A stretch of DNA of 64,000 bases. Origin: Victivallales bacterium (lineage in GTDB: Bacteria; Verrucomicrobiota; Lentisphaeria; Oligosphaerales; Oligosphaeraceae). The first letter of the stretch is position 1. The number at the start of each line of letters is the position of its first letter. The position numbers were made by a program, and so were the translations under genes. The notes under the pieces were generated by a model. That model was given only the letters and a program-made list of their open reading frames with translations. It did no database searches and was not told the DNA's origin. The stretch lies in contig JAFZWH010000063.1 of the NCBI GenBank assembly GCA_017617415.1, positions 23,278 to 87,277 of the forward strand. The letters are read 5' to 3'. Positions 8,018 through 17,109 of this stretch are shown here, in pieces.

Positions 8018-9304
8018 ATGCAAACCTTCTGGCAGCCATATTTGCCCTACAATGCAGTCTCGTGCCGATACAGCGAGATTGGCACGAAAGGGCGAAACCG
8101 CCGTTTTTTCGTGCAGCGGCTGACCACGGCGTTGCATCGCCGGCTGGCGAAGTGGTTCGGCAATCCGCGCTTTGTGCTGGAGGAAGGGCGCATCTTCATG
8201 ATGCCGGAGGGCAGAGGCGCAATTCTTACGCCGGAACAACTTGCGGCACTTCGGGCGGAGGTGCCAGGTCTGCCAGGCATTGCCTCGGTGTCGCCAGGGT
8301 TTCTTCTGGCTCCCGAACTGTCATCACTGGAGTCTTGTATTCTGGAGCATTTCCCGAAGGTCTATGAGGCCTTCGTTGCGCATTTCCCCGCCTCCGAACG
8401 GACCTACACGATGCGGGTGAACCGCAGCGTCAAGGACTTCCCGATGCGTTCCGCCGAACTGGAACGGCATTTCGCCGAAAAACTCCTTCCTGGACGCGGA
8501 CTGACACTTGACCTGCGCAACGGCAATTTGCGCATCGAGGTGGACCTGCGTGCCAAACGCGCTTTCGTCGATTTTGAGCGCATCGAGGGACCTGGCGGAC
8601 TGCCCACGGGCAGCGCGGGCGGCGTACTGGCGTTGCTTTCCGGTGGCTTCGATTCGCCGGTGGCCTGCTACGAGATGATGCGACGTGGCTGCAATGTCGA
8701 TTTCATCACCTTTCACAGTTCGCCCTACACCCCGCCGGCCACCATCACCAAAGTCTGTGGCATCGTGCGCAAACTCAACGGGTTCCAGAAGCGCGGGCGG
8801 CTGGTGGCGGTGAACTTGATGCCAGTACAGAAGGCCATCCGGGACGCCTGCGAGGAACGTCACCGCACCGTGCTCTACCGGCGTTGCATGATGCGTCTGG
8901 CGACGGTAGTGGCGCGGTATTTCGAGGACACCGCGCTGGTCACCGGCGACAACCTCGGACAGGTGGCCAGCCAGACGCTGGCGAATCTGGATGTCATCAG
9001 CCGCGCCACGCCGATGCTCGTCCTGCGACCGCTTTTGACCTACGACAAACTGGACATCATGGCGGTGGCCGAGCGCATTGGAACCTTCGCGCTTTCGCTG
9101 GAAAAGGTGCCGGATTCCTGCACCGTCTTTGCGCCGACGAATCCCGCCACCAACGCGCATTTGGATGCGGTGCTGGAGGACGAGGCGAAACTCATTCTTC
9201 CCGAACTCCTGCGCGAGTGTCTCCGCAACACGGTGATTATGAACGCGCTGAACTACAACGAGCATCCCTTCGTAGAATTGCTGGAGCAGGAACTTCCGCT
9301 GTGA
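8018..9304 (+). CDS. thiI: tRNA 4-thiouridine synthetase ThiI
   Basis: Adenylates U8 of tRNA and inserts sulfur to give s4U8; in some bacteria it also feeds thiazole synthesis. The 428 residues show an N-terminal ferredoxin-like segment, a THUMP region (about 60-170) and the PP-loop SGGFDSPVA (208-216) of the ATP pyrophosphatase domain. The C-terminal rhodanese domain of E. coli ThiI is absent, the common short form, which needs another sulfur carrier. The stop codon overlaps the start of rlmN (TGATG), giving a two-gene tRNA/rRNA modification unit. Confidence 0.93.
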   Translation: MQTFWQPYLPYNAVSCRYSEIGTKGRNRRFFVQRLTTALHRRLAKWFGNPRFVLEEGRIFMMPEGRGAILTPEQLAALRAEVPGLPGIASVSPGFLLAPELSSLESCILEHFPKVYEAFVAHFPASERTYTMRVNRSVKDFPMRSAELERHFAEKLLPGRGLTLDLRNGNLRIEVDLRAKRAFVDFERIEGPGGLPTGSAGGVLALLSGGFDSPVACYEMMRRGCNVDFITFHSSPYTPPATITKVCGIVRKLNGFQKRGRLVAVNLMPVQKAIRDACEERHRTVLYRRCMMRLATVVARYFEDTALVTGDNLGQVASQTLANLDVISRATPMLVLRPLLTYDKLDIMAVAERIGTFALSLEKVPDSCTVFAPTNPATNAHLDAVLEDEAKLILPELLRECLRNTVIMNALNYNEHPFVELLEQELPL

Positions 9305-10323
9305 TGAGAAGTCTCAAGGACATCCCCAAAGAAGAAGTGCTCTCGCTCCTGAAGAGCTTGGGGCAGCCCGCCTTCCGCGCCAAACAGCTGCGCGACTGGC
9401 TTTACGGACCACGCTTCGCCGCCACCTACGACGAGATGGCGAATCTCCCCGCCACCCTGCGCGAGAAACTCGCCACTGAGGTCGCGCCATTTGCGCTGAA
9501 GGTCGTGCAAAGGCTTGAGGACCCCACCGACGGAACGGTCAAGTGGCTCTCCGAATTGCTGGACGGCAATACCATCGAGACGGTGCTCATCCGCGTGCCC
9601 CAGCGCACCACGGTCTGCGTCTCCACCCAGGTGGGTTGCGCAGTGCGATGCGTCTTCTGCGCCAGCGGACGCTACGGGCTGGTGCGCGACCTCACCAAGG
9701 CCGAAATCATCGACCAGGTGATGCTGGCGTGCCGGGAAGTTGGCAAACGCGTGGACAATTTGGTCGTGATGGGCATGGGCGAACCCATGATGAACCTCGA
9801 CAACCTGACTGCCGCGCTGGACGAATTGGGCAGTCCGGAGACCATCGACTTGGGCAATCGCCATGTGACCATCTCCACCAGCGGCATCGTGCCGGGCATC
9901 CGTCGATTGGCGGAATTGCGACGTCCCTGGAACTTGGCGCTTTCGCTCCATGCGGTCAATGACGAGGAGCGCGCCCGCATCATTCCCACCGAGCACCGAT
10001 ACCCCTTGGAGGAAATCTTCGAGGCGTGCGAATACCACCGCGAACTCACCAACCGGATGCTCACGCTGGAATACGCGCTGATTGACGGGCGCAACGACTC
10101 CCGTCCCACGCTGGAACGCCTTGCGGCCATTGCGCGACGCCTTCACGCGAAGGTGAATCTGATTCCCTGCAACCCGAATGCGAGCAACTGCAAGTCGCCG
10201 GGTGTCCGGCGTTGCCGCGAGGCGCTTGCCTTCCTGGAGCACTCCGGCGTGCAGGCGAGCCTGCGCCTGAGCCATGGTCAGGGCATCCTGGCCGCCTGCG
10301 GACAATTGAAGTTTAAAGTCTAA
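9304..10323 (+). CDS. rlmN: 23S rRNA (adenine2503-C2)/tRNA methyltransferase RlmN
   Basis: Radical-SAM methyltransferase of 339 residues that methylates C2 of A2503 in 23S rRNA and A37 of some tRNAs. The cluster-binding CxxxCxxC is C112, C116, C119. The methyl-carrying cysteine is C332 in ACGQL near the end, and GMGEPMMN is present near residue 159. The start is the ATG overlapping the thiI stop; an in-frame GTG one codon earlier is also possible. The last codons and the stop lie inside a heptamer repeat (10314-10341). Confidence 0.95.
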   Translation: MRSLKDIPKEEVLSLLKSLGQPAFRAKQLRDWLYGPRFAATYDEMANLPATLREKLATEVAPFALKVVQRLEDPTDGTVKWLSELLDGNTIETVLIRVPQRTTVCVSTQVGCAVRCVFCASGRYGLVRDLTKAEIIDQVMLACREVGKRVDNLVVMGMGEPMMNLDNLTAALDELGSPETIDLGNRHVTISTSGIVPGIRRLAELRRPWNLALSLHAVNDEERARIIPTEHRYPLEEIFEACEYHRELTNRMLTLEYALIDGRNDSRPTLERLAAIARRLHAKVNLIPCNPNASNCKSPGVRRCREALAFLEHSGVQASLRLSHGQGILAACGQLKFKV

Positions 10324-10341
10324 AGTCTAAAATCTAAAGTT
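10314..10341. repeat. heptamer tandem repeat containing the rlmN stop codon
   Basis: Four units: TAAAGTC, TAAAGTC, TAAAATC, TAAAGTT. The TAA of the second unit (10321-10323) is the rlmN stop codon, so the repeat has grown across the gene end. Confidence 0.9.
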
Positions 10342-10365
10342 CTACTTAACCCACGGAGAGAAAAC

Positions 10366-10998
10366 ATGAAACTGAAAATCTGCTTTGCGATGATTGCCTG
10401 CGCGCTGTTGGCGGTGTGCGCCGACGAACCGGCTGCTACTCCGGCGGAAGAGACTGCCGCTCCGAAGGCGCCGAATCCCGTGGTTCGAATCACCACCAGC
10501 GTGGGCGACATGCTGGTCGAACTCTTTGAGGACGAGTGCCCGAACACGGTCGCGAATTTCATCGAGCTGGCCAGCAAGGGCTTCTATATTGATATGTCGT
10601 TCCATCGCGTGATTCCGGGCTTCATGGCGCAGGGTGGATGCCCCTACTCCAAGTATGAGAATCAGGGGGGACAACCAGGCACCGGCGGCCCGGGATACCG
10701 CTTTGCGGACGAATTCAATCCGAAACTCAAGCACACAGGGCGGGGCATCCTCTCGATGGCCAATTCCGGAGCCAACACCAACGGCAGCCAATTCTTCATC
10801 ACTTTCGCCGCGACGCCCTGGCTGGACGGCCATCACACCGTCTTCGGCAAGGTGATCAAGGGACTGGAGATTCTGGACAAGATCGAGAAGGTGGGCACTC
10901 AGCAGGGGACTCCCACCAAGAGCATCATCTTCAACATTGAGGTGATTTCCAAGCGTGACCACGAGTATCATGTGAAGAAACTGGGAAAAGATAAATAA
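10366..10998 (+). CDS. secreted cyclophilin-type peptidyl-prolyl isomerase
   Basis: 210 residues. A basic N-terminus and hydrophobic core ending near ALLAVCADE look like a cleaved signal peptide or lipoprotein signal, followed by an Ala/Pro/Glu-rich linker (about 20-38) and a cyclophilin domain. Diagnostic segments are [32 protein letters not shown] and [11 protein letters not shown]. The family catalyses cis-trans isomerisation of prolyl bonds, here probably in the periplasm. A CGGAGAG ribosome binding site precedes the start. It lies 42 nt after rlmN and directly before the large lipoprotein gene. Confidence 0.9.
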   Translation: MKLKICFAMIACALLAVCADEPAATPAEETAAPKAPNPVVRITTSVGDMLVELFEDECPNTVANFIELASKGFYIDMSFHRVIPGFMAQGGCPYSKYENQGGQPGTGGPGYRFADEFNPKLKHTGRGILSMANSGANTNGSQFFITFAATPWLDGHHTVFGKVIKGLEILDKIEKVGTQQGTPTKSIIFNIEVISKRDHEYHVKKLGKDK

Positions 10999-11019
10999 CT
11001 CATTTGTAATAAATAAGTT

Positions 11020-13299
11020 ATGAATAAACTCGTGTCCAGTCTGCTTGGCTTTGCCTTGCTGCTTTGCTGGGGCTGCCACAGCGTGCCCGCACCACCAGGC
11101 TTTGTCGGCGGTGGCACAGGCACGGCCGGGCGCATCGAGTTGCCGACGACATTGTCGAAGGCGGCCCAGTATGCCTTGCTGTGCTGCTACATCGACCAGG
11201 AGGGTGACAATGCCGCGCGATGGGCGGCCGCGAGTCTTGCGGTGGCCCAGAATGCGCGGCTACGCCTTCAAGAGGAATTGTTGGCCGAACAGGCCCTGCC
11301 ATTGCGCGAAAAGTATTCGGATGCGCTGACGGTTGGCGCGGATGGAAACCTGGTGTGGCGAGATGGTGCGTTGGCCAATCGGACAGACTGGGAGACGTTG
11401 GCGACGATGTTCGCGGAGGTCGAGGGATTTCTCCTTACGCAGCAGGCGCTTCCGGTGCCAGTGGAGGAAATCCGCAGTTACCTGACTGCTCGCGGAGACT
11501 CCGCGCAACTGCGTCGCTTTGAGGAGTGGGTGAAGAACGGCCATTCCGAGTTGGTGGTGACAGCGGTTGGGCCGTCAGCGCAATTATTTGAATTGCAGCG
11601 GCTCCGCGATGCGGCGAACAAAAAGCGCGAGTTGCTGGCGGTCGAAGGGTATGCCCATGCGGCGATGGACACGGGGCAGGGGCTTCAGGCGATGGAATTG
11701 CTTGACGAGGCACTGAAAAGCGTGGGCAGCGACAATTCGCCGGCGCTTCTGGGCGACTATTCGACCCGTCCACGGCTGGAGGCGATGCGACGACAGGCCC
11801 CGCAGCTGGTGGTCTCGCGGGAACTTCAGGCACTGAGCGCATTGCTGTTGGAGGGCGATGGCTGGCGTGTCGGCGAGGCGCGTCTTGGGCAGGATTTGGT
11901 CGATTGGCGTCAGGATTCGCGTTTTGCAGATGCGTTGGAGCAGAATGCCGAGGTGATTCGAAATCAGGCGGGCATTTTTCTGCAACAGCGGTCAATGGCC
12001 CTGACGGCCGAAGTGAGTGAGTTGCTGTCGGCAAAGAACTGGTGGAAGTATCGGCGGGCAAAAATGCTTTGCGAGGAGGAGTGGTTCTCCGCGCGGCCTT
12101 GCTATTCGGACCCCATCACTGCTGAGTTGGGAAAAGAACTCCTGGCGGAGGCGGTCAACTGGCATCGAAAGGTGTCGCGCGAGTTGGTGCAATTCTGGCT
12201 CGCCATGCAGCAACGGGCGGATGAAATCGAGGGGCGCTTTGGACTGGTGGCGGCTCTGGATTGGACGCTGCAATCGTTTGCGGAATCCCAACGGACTGGG
12301 GCAGATTCGGCGGTGACTGCGGAGGAACTGACGCTCTCCCAACAACGCGCGGCGCATGCGCGTGAGATGCTGCTGGAGCGGAAACTCCGCCAGCAGTGGA
12401 GCATCCAAGGCGTCACGGCGGAATTGCCAGGCGCGGGAGTGACTTGGCAACGGGATATCGCGGGGCGGCTGGACGCTTTCCTGAAGGCTTCGCCATTGGA
12501 GAGATTCATCCAAGTCCAATTTGAAACAGCCGATGAAACGGAATTCCAACCAAAGGTCGCCGTGACCGATGGACGGCTTGCGGAATATGGAAGTGCCTCC
12601 GAGCCGGAGCGCACTGCCACGCGGATGTTCCGATGCGTTTCGGAACCCCATCAGAAAATCCAGGAAGGTAATCGTGTCGTTTACACGCAGGAACTCTACG
12701 ACCAGGAGATTGTCACGCGGACCATTGAACGCACGGCGCATATTCGCCTCTCGCTGGTGATTCGGGTGGCGGGGATTCCAGAACGGCGGGTGGAGGTCAA
12801 TGAGTTCCTCCGGCGGGATTTTGTCGTGGAGGAGTCCCGTCCATTGCAGGTGGCCGGCCAGCATGTCGTGGAGGATTTGGCGCAGGCACTGCCGGTGGCG
12901 ACGGAGCCAAAACTGCGCGTGGACCGCGTGTGGAGCGAGGGCGAAGTGCTCGATGAGGCACGCCGCCGGGTACTCGACCAGGTGCTCCTGTGGGTGCTGG
13001 ATGCTCTCGCCGAAGAAATGCTTGAGCGGTACGAAAGACTTGATGCCTGGTTGGAGAGCGAATTGGAAGATGACGAATTTACCACCCACTCGAACAAGGA
13101 GTTCGCTCAATATCTGGAAGCGATGGGGGAGTTTTCCGTGCTTCTGGAAACCTGGAAGCCACAGGCTTTGCTTGAAAAACTGCCGCCGTTGCCGGAGAAC
13201 CCCTCGGAGGCCCACGCCGCAATCCATGCGTATTTGACGCAGGTTCTTGAGAAACTCCAGTTCGTTTTGATGACGAATTTGGCGGATGAGGAACGATAG
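11020..13299 (+). CDS. large predicted lipoprotein, unknown function
   Basis: 759 residues beginning with a hydrophobic leader ending in LLLCWGCHS, where C19 could be the lipidated cysteine although Trp at -2 makes the lipobox atypical. The rest is soluble, strongly alpha-helical in composition (long Glu/Ala/Leu/Arg-rich stretches), with a more beta-like segment around residues 490-640. I recognise no family. It starts 21 nt after the cyclophilin gene and ends 2 nt before truA, so it is co-transcribed with both. An envelope location beside a secreted foldase is the only functional hint. Confidence 0.75.
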   Translation: MNKLVSSLLGFALLLCWGCHSVPAPPGFVGGGTGTAGRIELPTTLSKAAQYALLCCYIDQEGDNAARWAAASLAVAQNARLRLQEELLAEQALPLREKYSDALTVGADGNLVWRDGALANRTDWETLATMFAEVEGFLLTQQALPVPVEEIRSYLTARGDSAQLRRFEEWVKNGHSELVVTAVGPSAQLFELQRLRDAANKKRELLAVEGYAHAAMDTGQGLQAMELLDEALKSVGSDNSPALLGDYSTRPRLEAMRRQAPQLVVSRELQALSALLLEGDGWRVGEARLGQDLVDWRQDSRFADALEQNAEVIRNQAGIFLQQRSMALTAEVSELLSAKNWWKYRRAKMLCEEEWFSARPCYSDPITAELGKELLAEAVNWHRKVSRELVQFWLAMQQRADEIEGRFGLVAALDWTLQSFAESQRTGADSAVTAEELTLSQQRAAHAREMLLERKLRQQWSIQGVTAELPGAGVTWQRDIAGRLDAFLKASPLERFIQVQFETADETEFQPKVAVTDGRLAEYGSASEPERTATRMFRCVSEPHQKIQEGNRVVYTQELYDQEIVTRTIERTAHIRLSLVIRVAGIPERRVEVNEFLRRDFVVEESRPLQVAGQHVVEDLAQALPVATEPKLRVDRVWSEGEVLDEARRRVLDQVLLWVLDALAEEMLERYERLDAWLESELEDDEFTTHSNKEFAQYLEAMGEFSVLLETWKPQALLEKLPPLPENPSEAHAAIHAYLTQVLEKLQFVLMTNLADEER

Positions 13300-13301
13300 G
13301 A

Positions 13302-14147
13302 ATGGCTCAGGATGAATCCCCGCACGAAGTGACCCGATGGCATCTGTCCATTGCCTACGATGGCACGGCCTTCTATGGCTGGCAGGTGCAACCGCATAAC
13401 CGCACGGTGCAGGGCGAACTTCTGCGGCGGCTGCGGCTGATGCTGCGCGCTCCCGACCTGCGCATCTATGGCTCCAGCCGCACGGACTCCGGAGTCCACG
13501 CCCTGGACCAGCAGGTCTCCTTCGAGGTGGTGATGCCGGAGGACATCCCGCCCAACGAGATGGCACGACGGCTGGACCGCTGGCTGCCGGACGATATTCT
13601 GCTCAAGTCGGCACGCATCTGCGACGCGCCGTTCAATGCCCGCTACGACAACTGCGGGAAGGCCTACACCTATTGCATCTCTCCAGGCATCAAGGTGCAT
13701 CCGCTCTATACGCGCTTCTTCTGGAAGGCTCCCCACGAACTGGATGTGGAGGCGATGCGCAGTGCCGCGAAACTGCTGGAGGGTGAACACGACTTCGCCT
13801 CGTTCGCGGTGAACCCCGGCAAGGTGATCGAATGCACGGTGCGCAATCTCCGTCGGCTGGAGGTGCTCACGCCTGGCGACGGTATGGTCTATGTGAATGC
13901 AGTGGGGGATAGTTTTTTATATAAGATGGTACGCAGTCTGGTGGGCTATCTGGTTCACGTGGGGCAGGGCTATGCCAAACCCGAGGAAGCCGCGCGTGTG
14001 CTTGACGGAAAGGACCGCAGCCTGGCGGCGGACTCCGCCCCCGCTCAGGGGCTCTTCCTCGCGAAGGTCTTCTTCTCGCCCGACGAATGGCAAACCTATC
14101 AGCCCATTATCCCACCCTTTGACTGGAATAAGGTCAGAGTAGTTTAA
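13302..14147 (+). CDS. truA: tRNA pseudouridine(38-40) synthase TruA
   Basis: 281 residues. Converts U38-U40 in the tRNA anticodon arm to pseudouridine. The catalytic Asp is D62 in SSRTDSGVHALDQ, and YDGTAFYGWQ near the start and NAVGDSFLYKMVR near residue 205 are family signatures. It starts 2 nt after the stop of the lipoprotein gene. Its 3' end runs into TTTAAAG heptamers (14143-14156). Confidence 0.95.
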   Translation: MAQDESPHEVTRWHLSIAYDGTAFYGWQVQPHNRTVQGELLRRLRLMLRAPDLRIYGSSRTDSGVHALDQQVSFEVVMPEDIPPNEMARRLDRWLPDDILLKSARICDAPFNARYDNCGKAYTYCISPGIKVHPLYTRFFWKAPHELDVEAMRSAAKLLEGEHDFASFAVNPGKVIECTVRNLRRLEVLTPGDGMVYVNAVGDSFLYKMVRSLVGYLVHVGQGYAKPEEAARVLDGKDRSLAADSAPAQGLFLAKVFFSPDEWQTYQPIIPPFDWNKVRVV

Positions 14148-14164
14148 AGTTTAAAGGGAAAAGG

Positions 14165-14815
14165 TTAAAGTTCAGGTCTCAGGCTCTGCCTGGAAGGTGA
14201 GAGGTGAGAGGGAGGGACGCGCTCCGGCGCGCCCTGCGTTGCCTTGGGAGGCGAGAGGGAGGGACGCGCACCGTCGGGCACAAGTTGGTCGGTCAGGAGG
14301 CCTGCGCCGTAGGTACGGAAGTTTGCTTGGTCGCGGGTATCGGCCTGGATGGTGTATTCATGAGACGCCTGGCTGAAAAAGAGGAAACTATAACTGACAA
14401 AGAGTATGGCACATTGGATTCCGCAGTAGATGGTTCGTCTCAGCAGAAGGGAAAAACGGGTTTGGATTTTGCCGTCGGAATATTTCCGAGGCGCGATAAG
14501 TCCCCAGACAAATGCAAAAAATACAGGAAGATAGACAAGCAGAAGACCCGTCCGAAACAATAGTGGCCAATTCGGCTCCCAGAATTTCGTCACCACGGCG
14601 AGGATGACAATGATGACCTGGACAAGCAGTAGCGTTTTTGACGCCCGTACGCAACCAGAGTACCAGCGCGGTGGTGCAGGTTGCTCACCCTCTGGCACTG
14701 CGGGGAGGGTGACGGAACTGTTGATTGCTATCCCAATCAGTCCGGAAAAGATAGTAAGGATGAGGAGGAGACAGATAAGCATGGGGATGGGCTTGCAAGT
14801 TCCCTGTTTCAACAA
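14165..14815 (-). CDS. hypothetical membrane protein with eroded C-terminus
   Basis: Up to 216 residues (TTG start at 14815) or 205 (ATG at 14782). Four hydrophobic segments are visible, roughly residues 13-30, 60-80, 85-107 and 128-148. I recognise no family. The C-terminal ~40 residues (RPSLSPPKATQ onward) are encoded by a repetitive G/A-rich stretch (14190-14280, GAGAGGGAGGGACGCGC twice) and look like readthrough into an intergenic repeat, so the original 3' end may have been lost. The gene converges on truA. Confidence 0.5.
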   Translation of the reverse strand: MLKQGTCKPIPMLICLLLILTIFSGLIGIAINSSVTLPAVPEGEQPAPPRWYSGCVRASKTLLLVQVIIVILAVVTKFWEPNWPLLFRTGLLLVYLPVFFAFVWGLIAPRKYSDGKIQTRFSLLLRRTIYCGIQCAILFVSYSFLFFSQASHEYTIQADTRDQANFRTYGAGLLTDQLVPDGARPSLSPPKATQGAPERVPPSHLSPSRQSLRPEL

Positions 14816-14888
14816 CTTGTGACTATTGGCATAATTTAATGCCGATTCAGAATTTACTCCTTAAAGGGCATGGTTGAGGGGGCTTTTT

Positions 14889-15836
14889 TCAGCATTGTTG
14901 CTCTTCGTCAGCTGGGTGGTTGGTAACGTTGAAGGCCTTTGCCTTGAGATGCGGGATTTCCCGCGCATCCATCTTCGTGAAGCCAAAGCACTTCTTCCCC
15001 AGGTCTTTCAAGGAGGCACCAATCAAATATAGTTCTTTGTCGTCGATGATGAGAAAGCGGTCATGGAACGCCACGCTGGTCCTGATTTCCAGCGTCGGGT
15101 ACTGCGCATTGAACTTCTCGAGGTCGGAGGAGGCAAGTCGGTTGCCTCGACTGGAGGTCACGACCACGACGGAGACGCCCAGGGCCTTTTTTGCCAGCAT
15201 GTCGAGCGTTCCAGGCCCTATCCAGTTGTCAATCAGCAGAATCGAAGCCCGGGCACGGGCGATCAACTTTTCCATTAGCGAGCAGGCGTCCCACAGTTGA
15301 CCATCGTAGAAAACGCCCTGTGGTGGCGGGTCTGTTGTCGCAAGCCGTTCAAGAATTGCATCTACTTTCAAGTCCGTTCTGATTTGCCGTTTTTCCACTG
15401 CTTCGATGCGATGGAACATTTGGGCATTTGCCATGATAAATCGGCGCAGAGCAACAAATGCCCGCATGATGCGTATGTTCACTTCAATGGCGGTATTTGA
15501 ATGCAGGACACCGCTTAACATGGCAATTCCTTGCTCTGTAAAAGCGTATGGAAGCTGACGATCGCCACCCCAACTTGAGATGCCATTTTGGCATTTCAAG
15601 TCATTCCACTCTTCGGCAGTCAGCTGGAACATAAAATCTTGGGGAAACCTTGCTCCATTGCGTTTAACCTGCCTGTTTAGCGCCCCTGTCTCCACGCCAT
15701 ACAACCTTGCTATATCACGGTCAAGGATGACCTGTAGTCCACGAACAGGCTTGATAAGATTTTGTATTCCAATTTCTTCATCGACAATTGCCTGGGGTGA
15801 ATTGGACTCGTCGGCTTTTGGATGCTCCGTCATCAT
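14889..15836 (-). CDS. ORF6N domain protein with C-terminal phospholipase-D-like domain
   Basis: 315 residues. The N-terminal ORF6N DNA-binding domain (about 25-125) is shown by ILDRDIARLYGVETGALNRQ, RFPQDFMFQLT and AFTEQGIAMLSGVLHS. The C-terminal half (about 175-300) resembles a PLD-type phosphodiesterase half-site, with SILLIDNWIG and a HxR(x4)D motif (FHDRFLIID) where classical PLDs have HxK. ORF6N proteins are common in phages and mobile islands. The enzyme activity is untested, and Arg for Lys may mean an inactive or altered nuclease. Upstream lies a copy of a 199-bp repeat that also precedes the truncated ORF6N gene at 17110. Confidence 0.8.
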   Translation of the reverse strand: MMTEHPKADESNSPQAIVDEEIGIQNLIKPVRGLQVILDRDIARLYGVETGALNRQVKRNGARFPQDFMFQLTAEEWNDLKCQNGISSWGGDRQLPYAFTEQGIAMLSGVLHSNTAIEVNIRIMRAFVALRRFIMANAQMFHRIEAVEKRQIRTDLKVDAILERLATTDPPPQGVFYDGQLWDACSLMEKLIARARASILLIDNWIGPGTLDMLAKKALGVSVVVVTSSRGNRLASSDLEKFNAQYPTLEIRTSVAFHDRFLIIDDKELYLIGASLKDLGKKCFGFTKMDAREIPHLKAKAFNVTNHPADEEQQC

Positions 15837-15912
15837 AGTGCTTTGAATTCGCTCGTTCTACGCTTGCTTTCGTGGTTGTCGCAGAAGTGCCGTTTTTCCC
15901 ACATTTCGCTCA

Positions 15913-16111
15913 ATATAGCCGCCCATTGGGGATTTGCCAGAATCTCACCCCTAAAAATATTAGATTTATCTTTTTGATATTAAAGTATATAAATTCATAT
16001 AAATTCACATGAAATCACAGTCAATGGATACCAACACAGGTACAGGGAATAGAACCGCAGTTCAGCGGTTAAGAGATAATGCCTCTAAACGCGGGGAATC
16101 GTCTCTTGGCA
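15913..16111. repeat. 199-bp direct repeat, copy A
   Basis: This segment matches 17602-17800 over the same 199 bp without a net length change and with scattered substitutions. Both copies lie upstream, in reverse-strand sense, of an ORF6N gene, include an A/T-rich part (15955-16010) and end in TCTTGGCA. It probably carries the promoter region of the ORF6N cassettes. Confidence 0.85.
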
Positions 16112-16186
16112 GAGTTTATCCTTTTCGGCAGACTTGCAGGGCGAAGGCGGCCAGGTCGAGTTCCTCGGGGACATTGGCCTTCAGGG
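16108..16186 (-). pseudogene. copied 3' end of holB
   Basis: 79 bp identical to 31626-31704 except for two substitutions. The source is the last ~23 codons of the holB gene, its stop codon and 8 bp beyond. The copy is sandwiched between the 199-bp repeat and an ORF6N-gene remnant, and it is not in frame with that remnant. Confidence 0.85.
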
Positions 16187-16341
16187 AACGCCACGCTGGT
16201 CTTGATTTCCAGCGTCGGGTATTGCGCATTGAACTTCTCGAGGTCGGAGGAGGCGAGTTTTACGGAAGCCGAAGGTCAATGCACCAACTTGAGATGCCAT
16301 TTTGACATTTCAAACGGTGTCACTCTTCGTCAGTCAGCCGG
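16185..16341 (-). pseudogene. remnant of an ORF6N/PLD gene
   Basis: 16185-16257 matches 15065-15137 (PLD part of the intact gene) with three substitutions. 16258-16341 matches about 15546-15625 (ORF6N part) more loosely. The ~400 bp between those two parts in the intact gene is missing. It is therefore a deleted, diverged copy of the ORF6N-PLD gene in the same orientation. Confidence 0.75.
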
Positions 16342-16418
16342 CTTTTTTGAGGGGGCTTAGCGGCGAGTCGTCCAGGACAATCCCAAATACGGGAAGACCC
16401 AGAGAGGCGCCCGCAGAA

Positions 16419-16764
16419 TCATTGCCTCGGCAGCAAGGTCTCGTAGATGGGAGCAAGCTGTTCTGCCAGACCAGGCAGGTCATCCTTCGCGGTCTTCCAG
16501 ATCATGTTATAGTTTGTCTGCACATAATCGTGTATGAGAATATTGCGCATTCCGACAAGCACCCGCCATGGAATTTCGGGATGCGCCATTTGAAGTTCGG
16601 CAGAGATTTGGTTTGCCGCCTCGCCGATAATTAGGAAATTGTACGAGACCGCATCCCCTTTTCAAAGAGGAAGCAATGAACTCCTCTTTGGCGCAGGAAG
16701 TCGCTTCGTTGATTTTGCCGATGGCCTGCAGAATATGCCCGATGCGTTGCCGGTCGTTGATCAT
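16419..16764 (-). pseudogene. HepT-like HEPN toxin gene with a frameshift
   Basis: The frame starts at 16764 with MINDRQRIGHILQAIGKINE and is typical of DUF86/HepT up to about residue 36. At a GGGG run (near 16653-16657) one extra base throws it out of frame. Reading on in the corrected frame gives a full HepT sequence with the RNILIHDY motif (Rx4HxY) and a stop at 16419-16421, total about 114 residues. HepT toxins are HEPN ribonucleases or tRNA nucleases. The start overlaps the MntA stop (ATGA). Either the toxin is dead or the run was misread. Confidence 0.75.
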
Positions 16765-17054
16765 AGCGGAATCATGTCCTTTCTTGCCATTGGGCCAAAA
16801 TCCGGGTCAGCCAAGGAAGACAGCGGAAGCACATCGACCTTGCAGTTAAGGATGTCGGCAAGATCCAACTGCAAGCCCACCTGGTCAAACAGAGACGCCT
16901 CCTCGTTGAAGTCCATAAGGAAATCAACATCGCTTTCTGGAGTCTCCTCCTTGCGGGCACAAGAGCCGAACACATATACCTTCTCGGCGTTGTGCTTCTT
17001 CGCAATCTGGTAAATCTCGGCCTTTAGCCGATGCAACTTGTCAAGCTGGCACAT
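16761..17054 (-). CDS. MntA-like nucleotidyltransferase antitoxin
   Basis: 97 residues of the minimal nucleotidyltransferase (MNT) family. The catalytic motif GSx10DxD is complete in GSCARKEETPESDVD. In the Shewanella oneidensis HepT/MntA system the antitoxin transfers AMP to the Tyr of the toxin's Rx4HxY motif. The start at 17054 (MCQLDKLHRLKAEIY) is chosen by alignment with the second MntA in this window (58523), which begins [15 protein letters not shown]. It is intact although its toxin is frameshifted. Confidence 0.82.
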   Translation of the reverse strand: MCQLDKLHRLKAEIYQIAKKHNAEKVYVFGSCARKEETPESDVDFLMDFNEEASLFDQVGLQLDLADILNCKVDVLPLSSLADPDFGPMARKDMIPL

Positions 17055-17109
17055 TTTCCACTCTCGCTTCCACTTCCAATAATCTGCGTGAACATAATAT
17101 ATTGCCATT

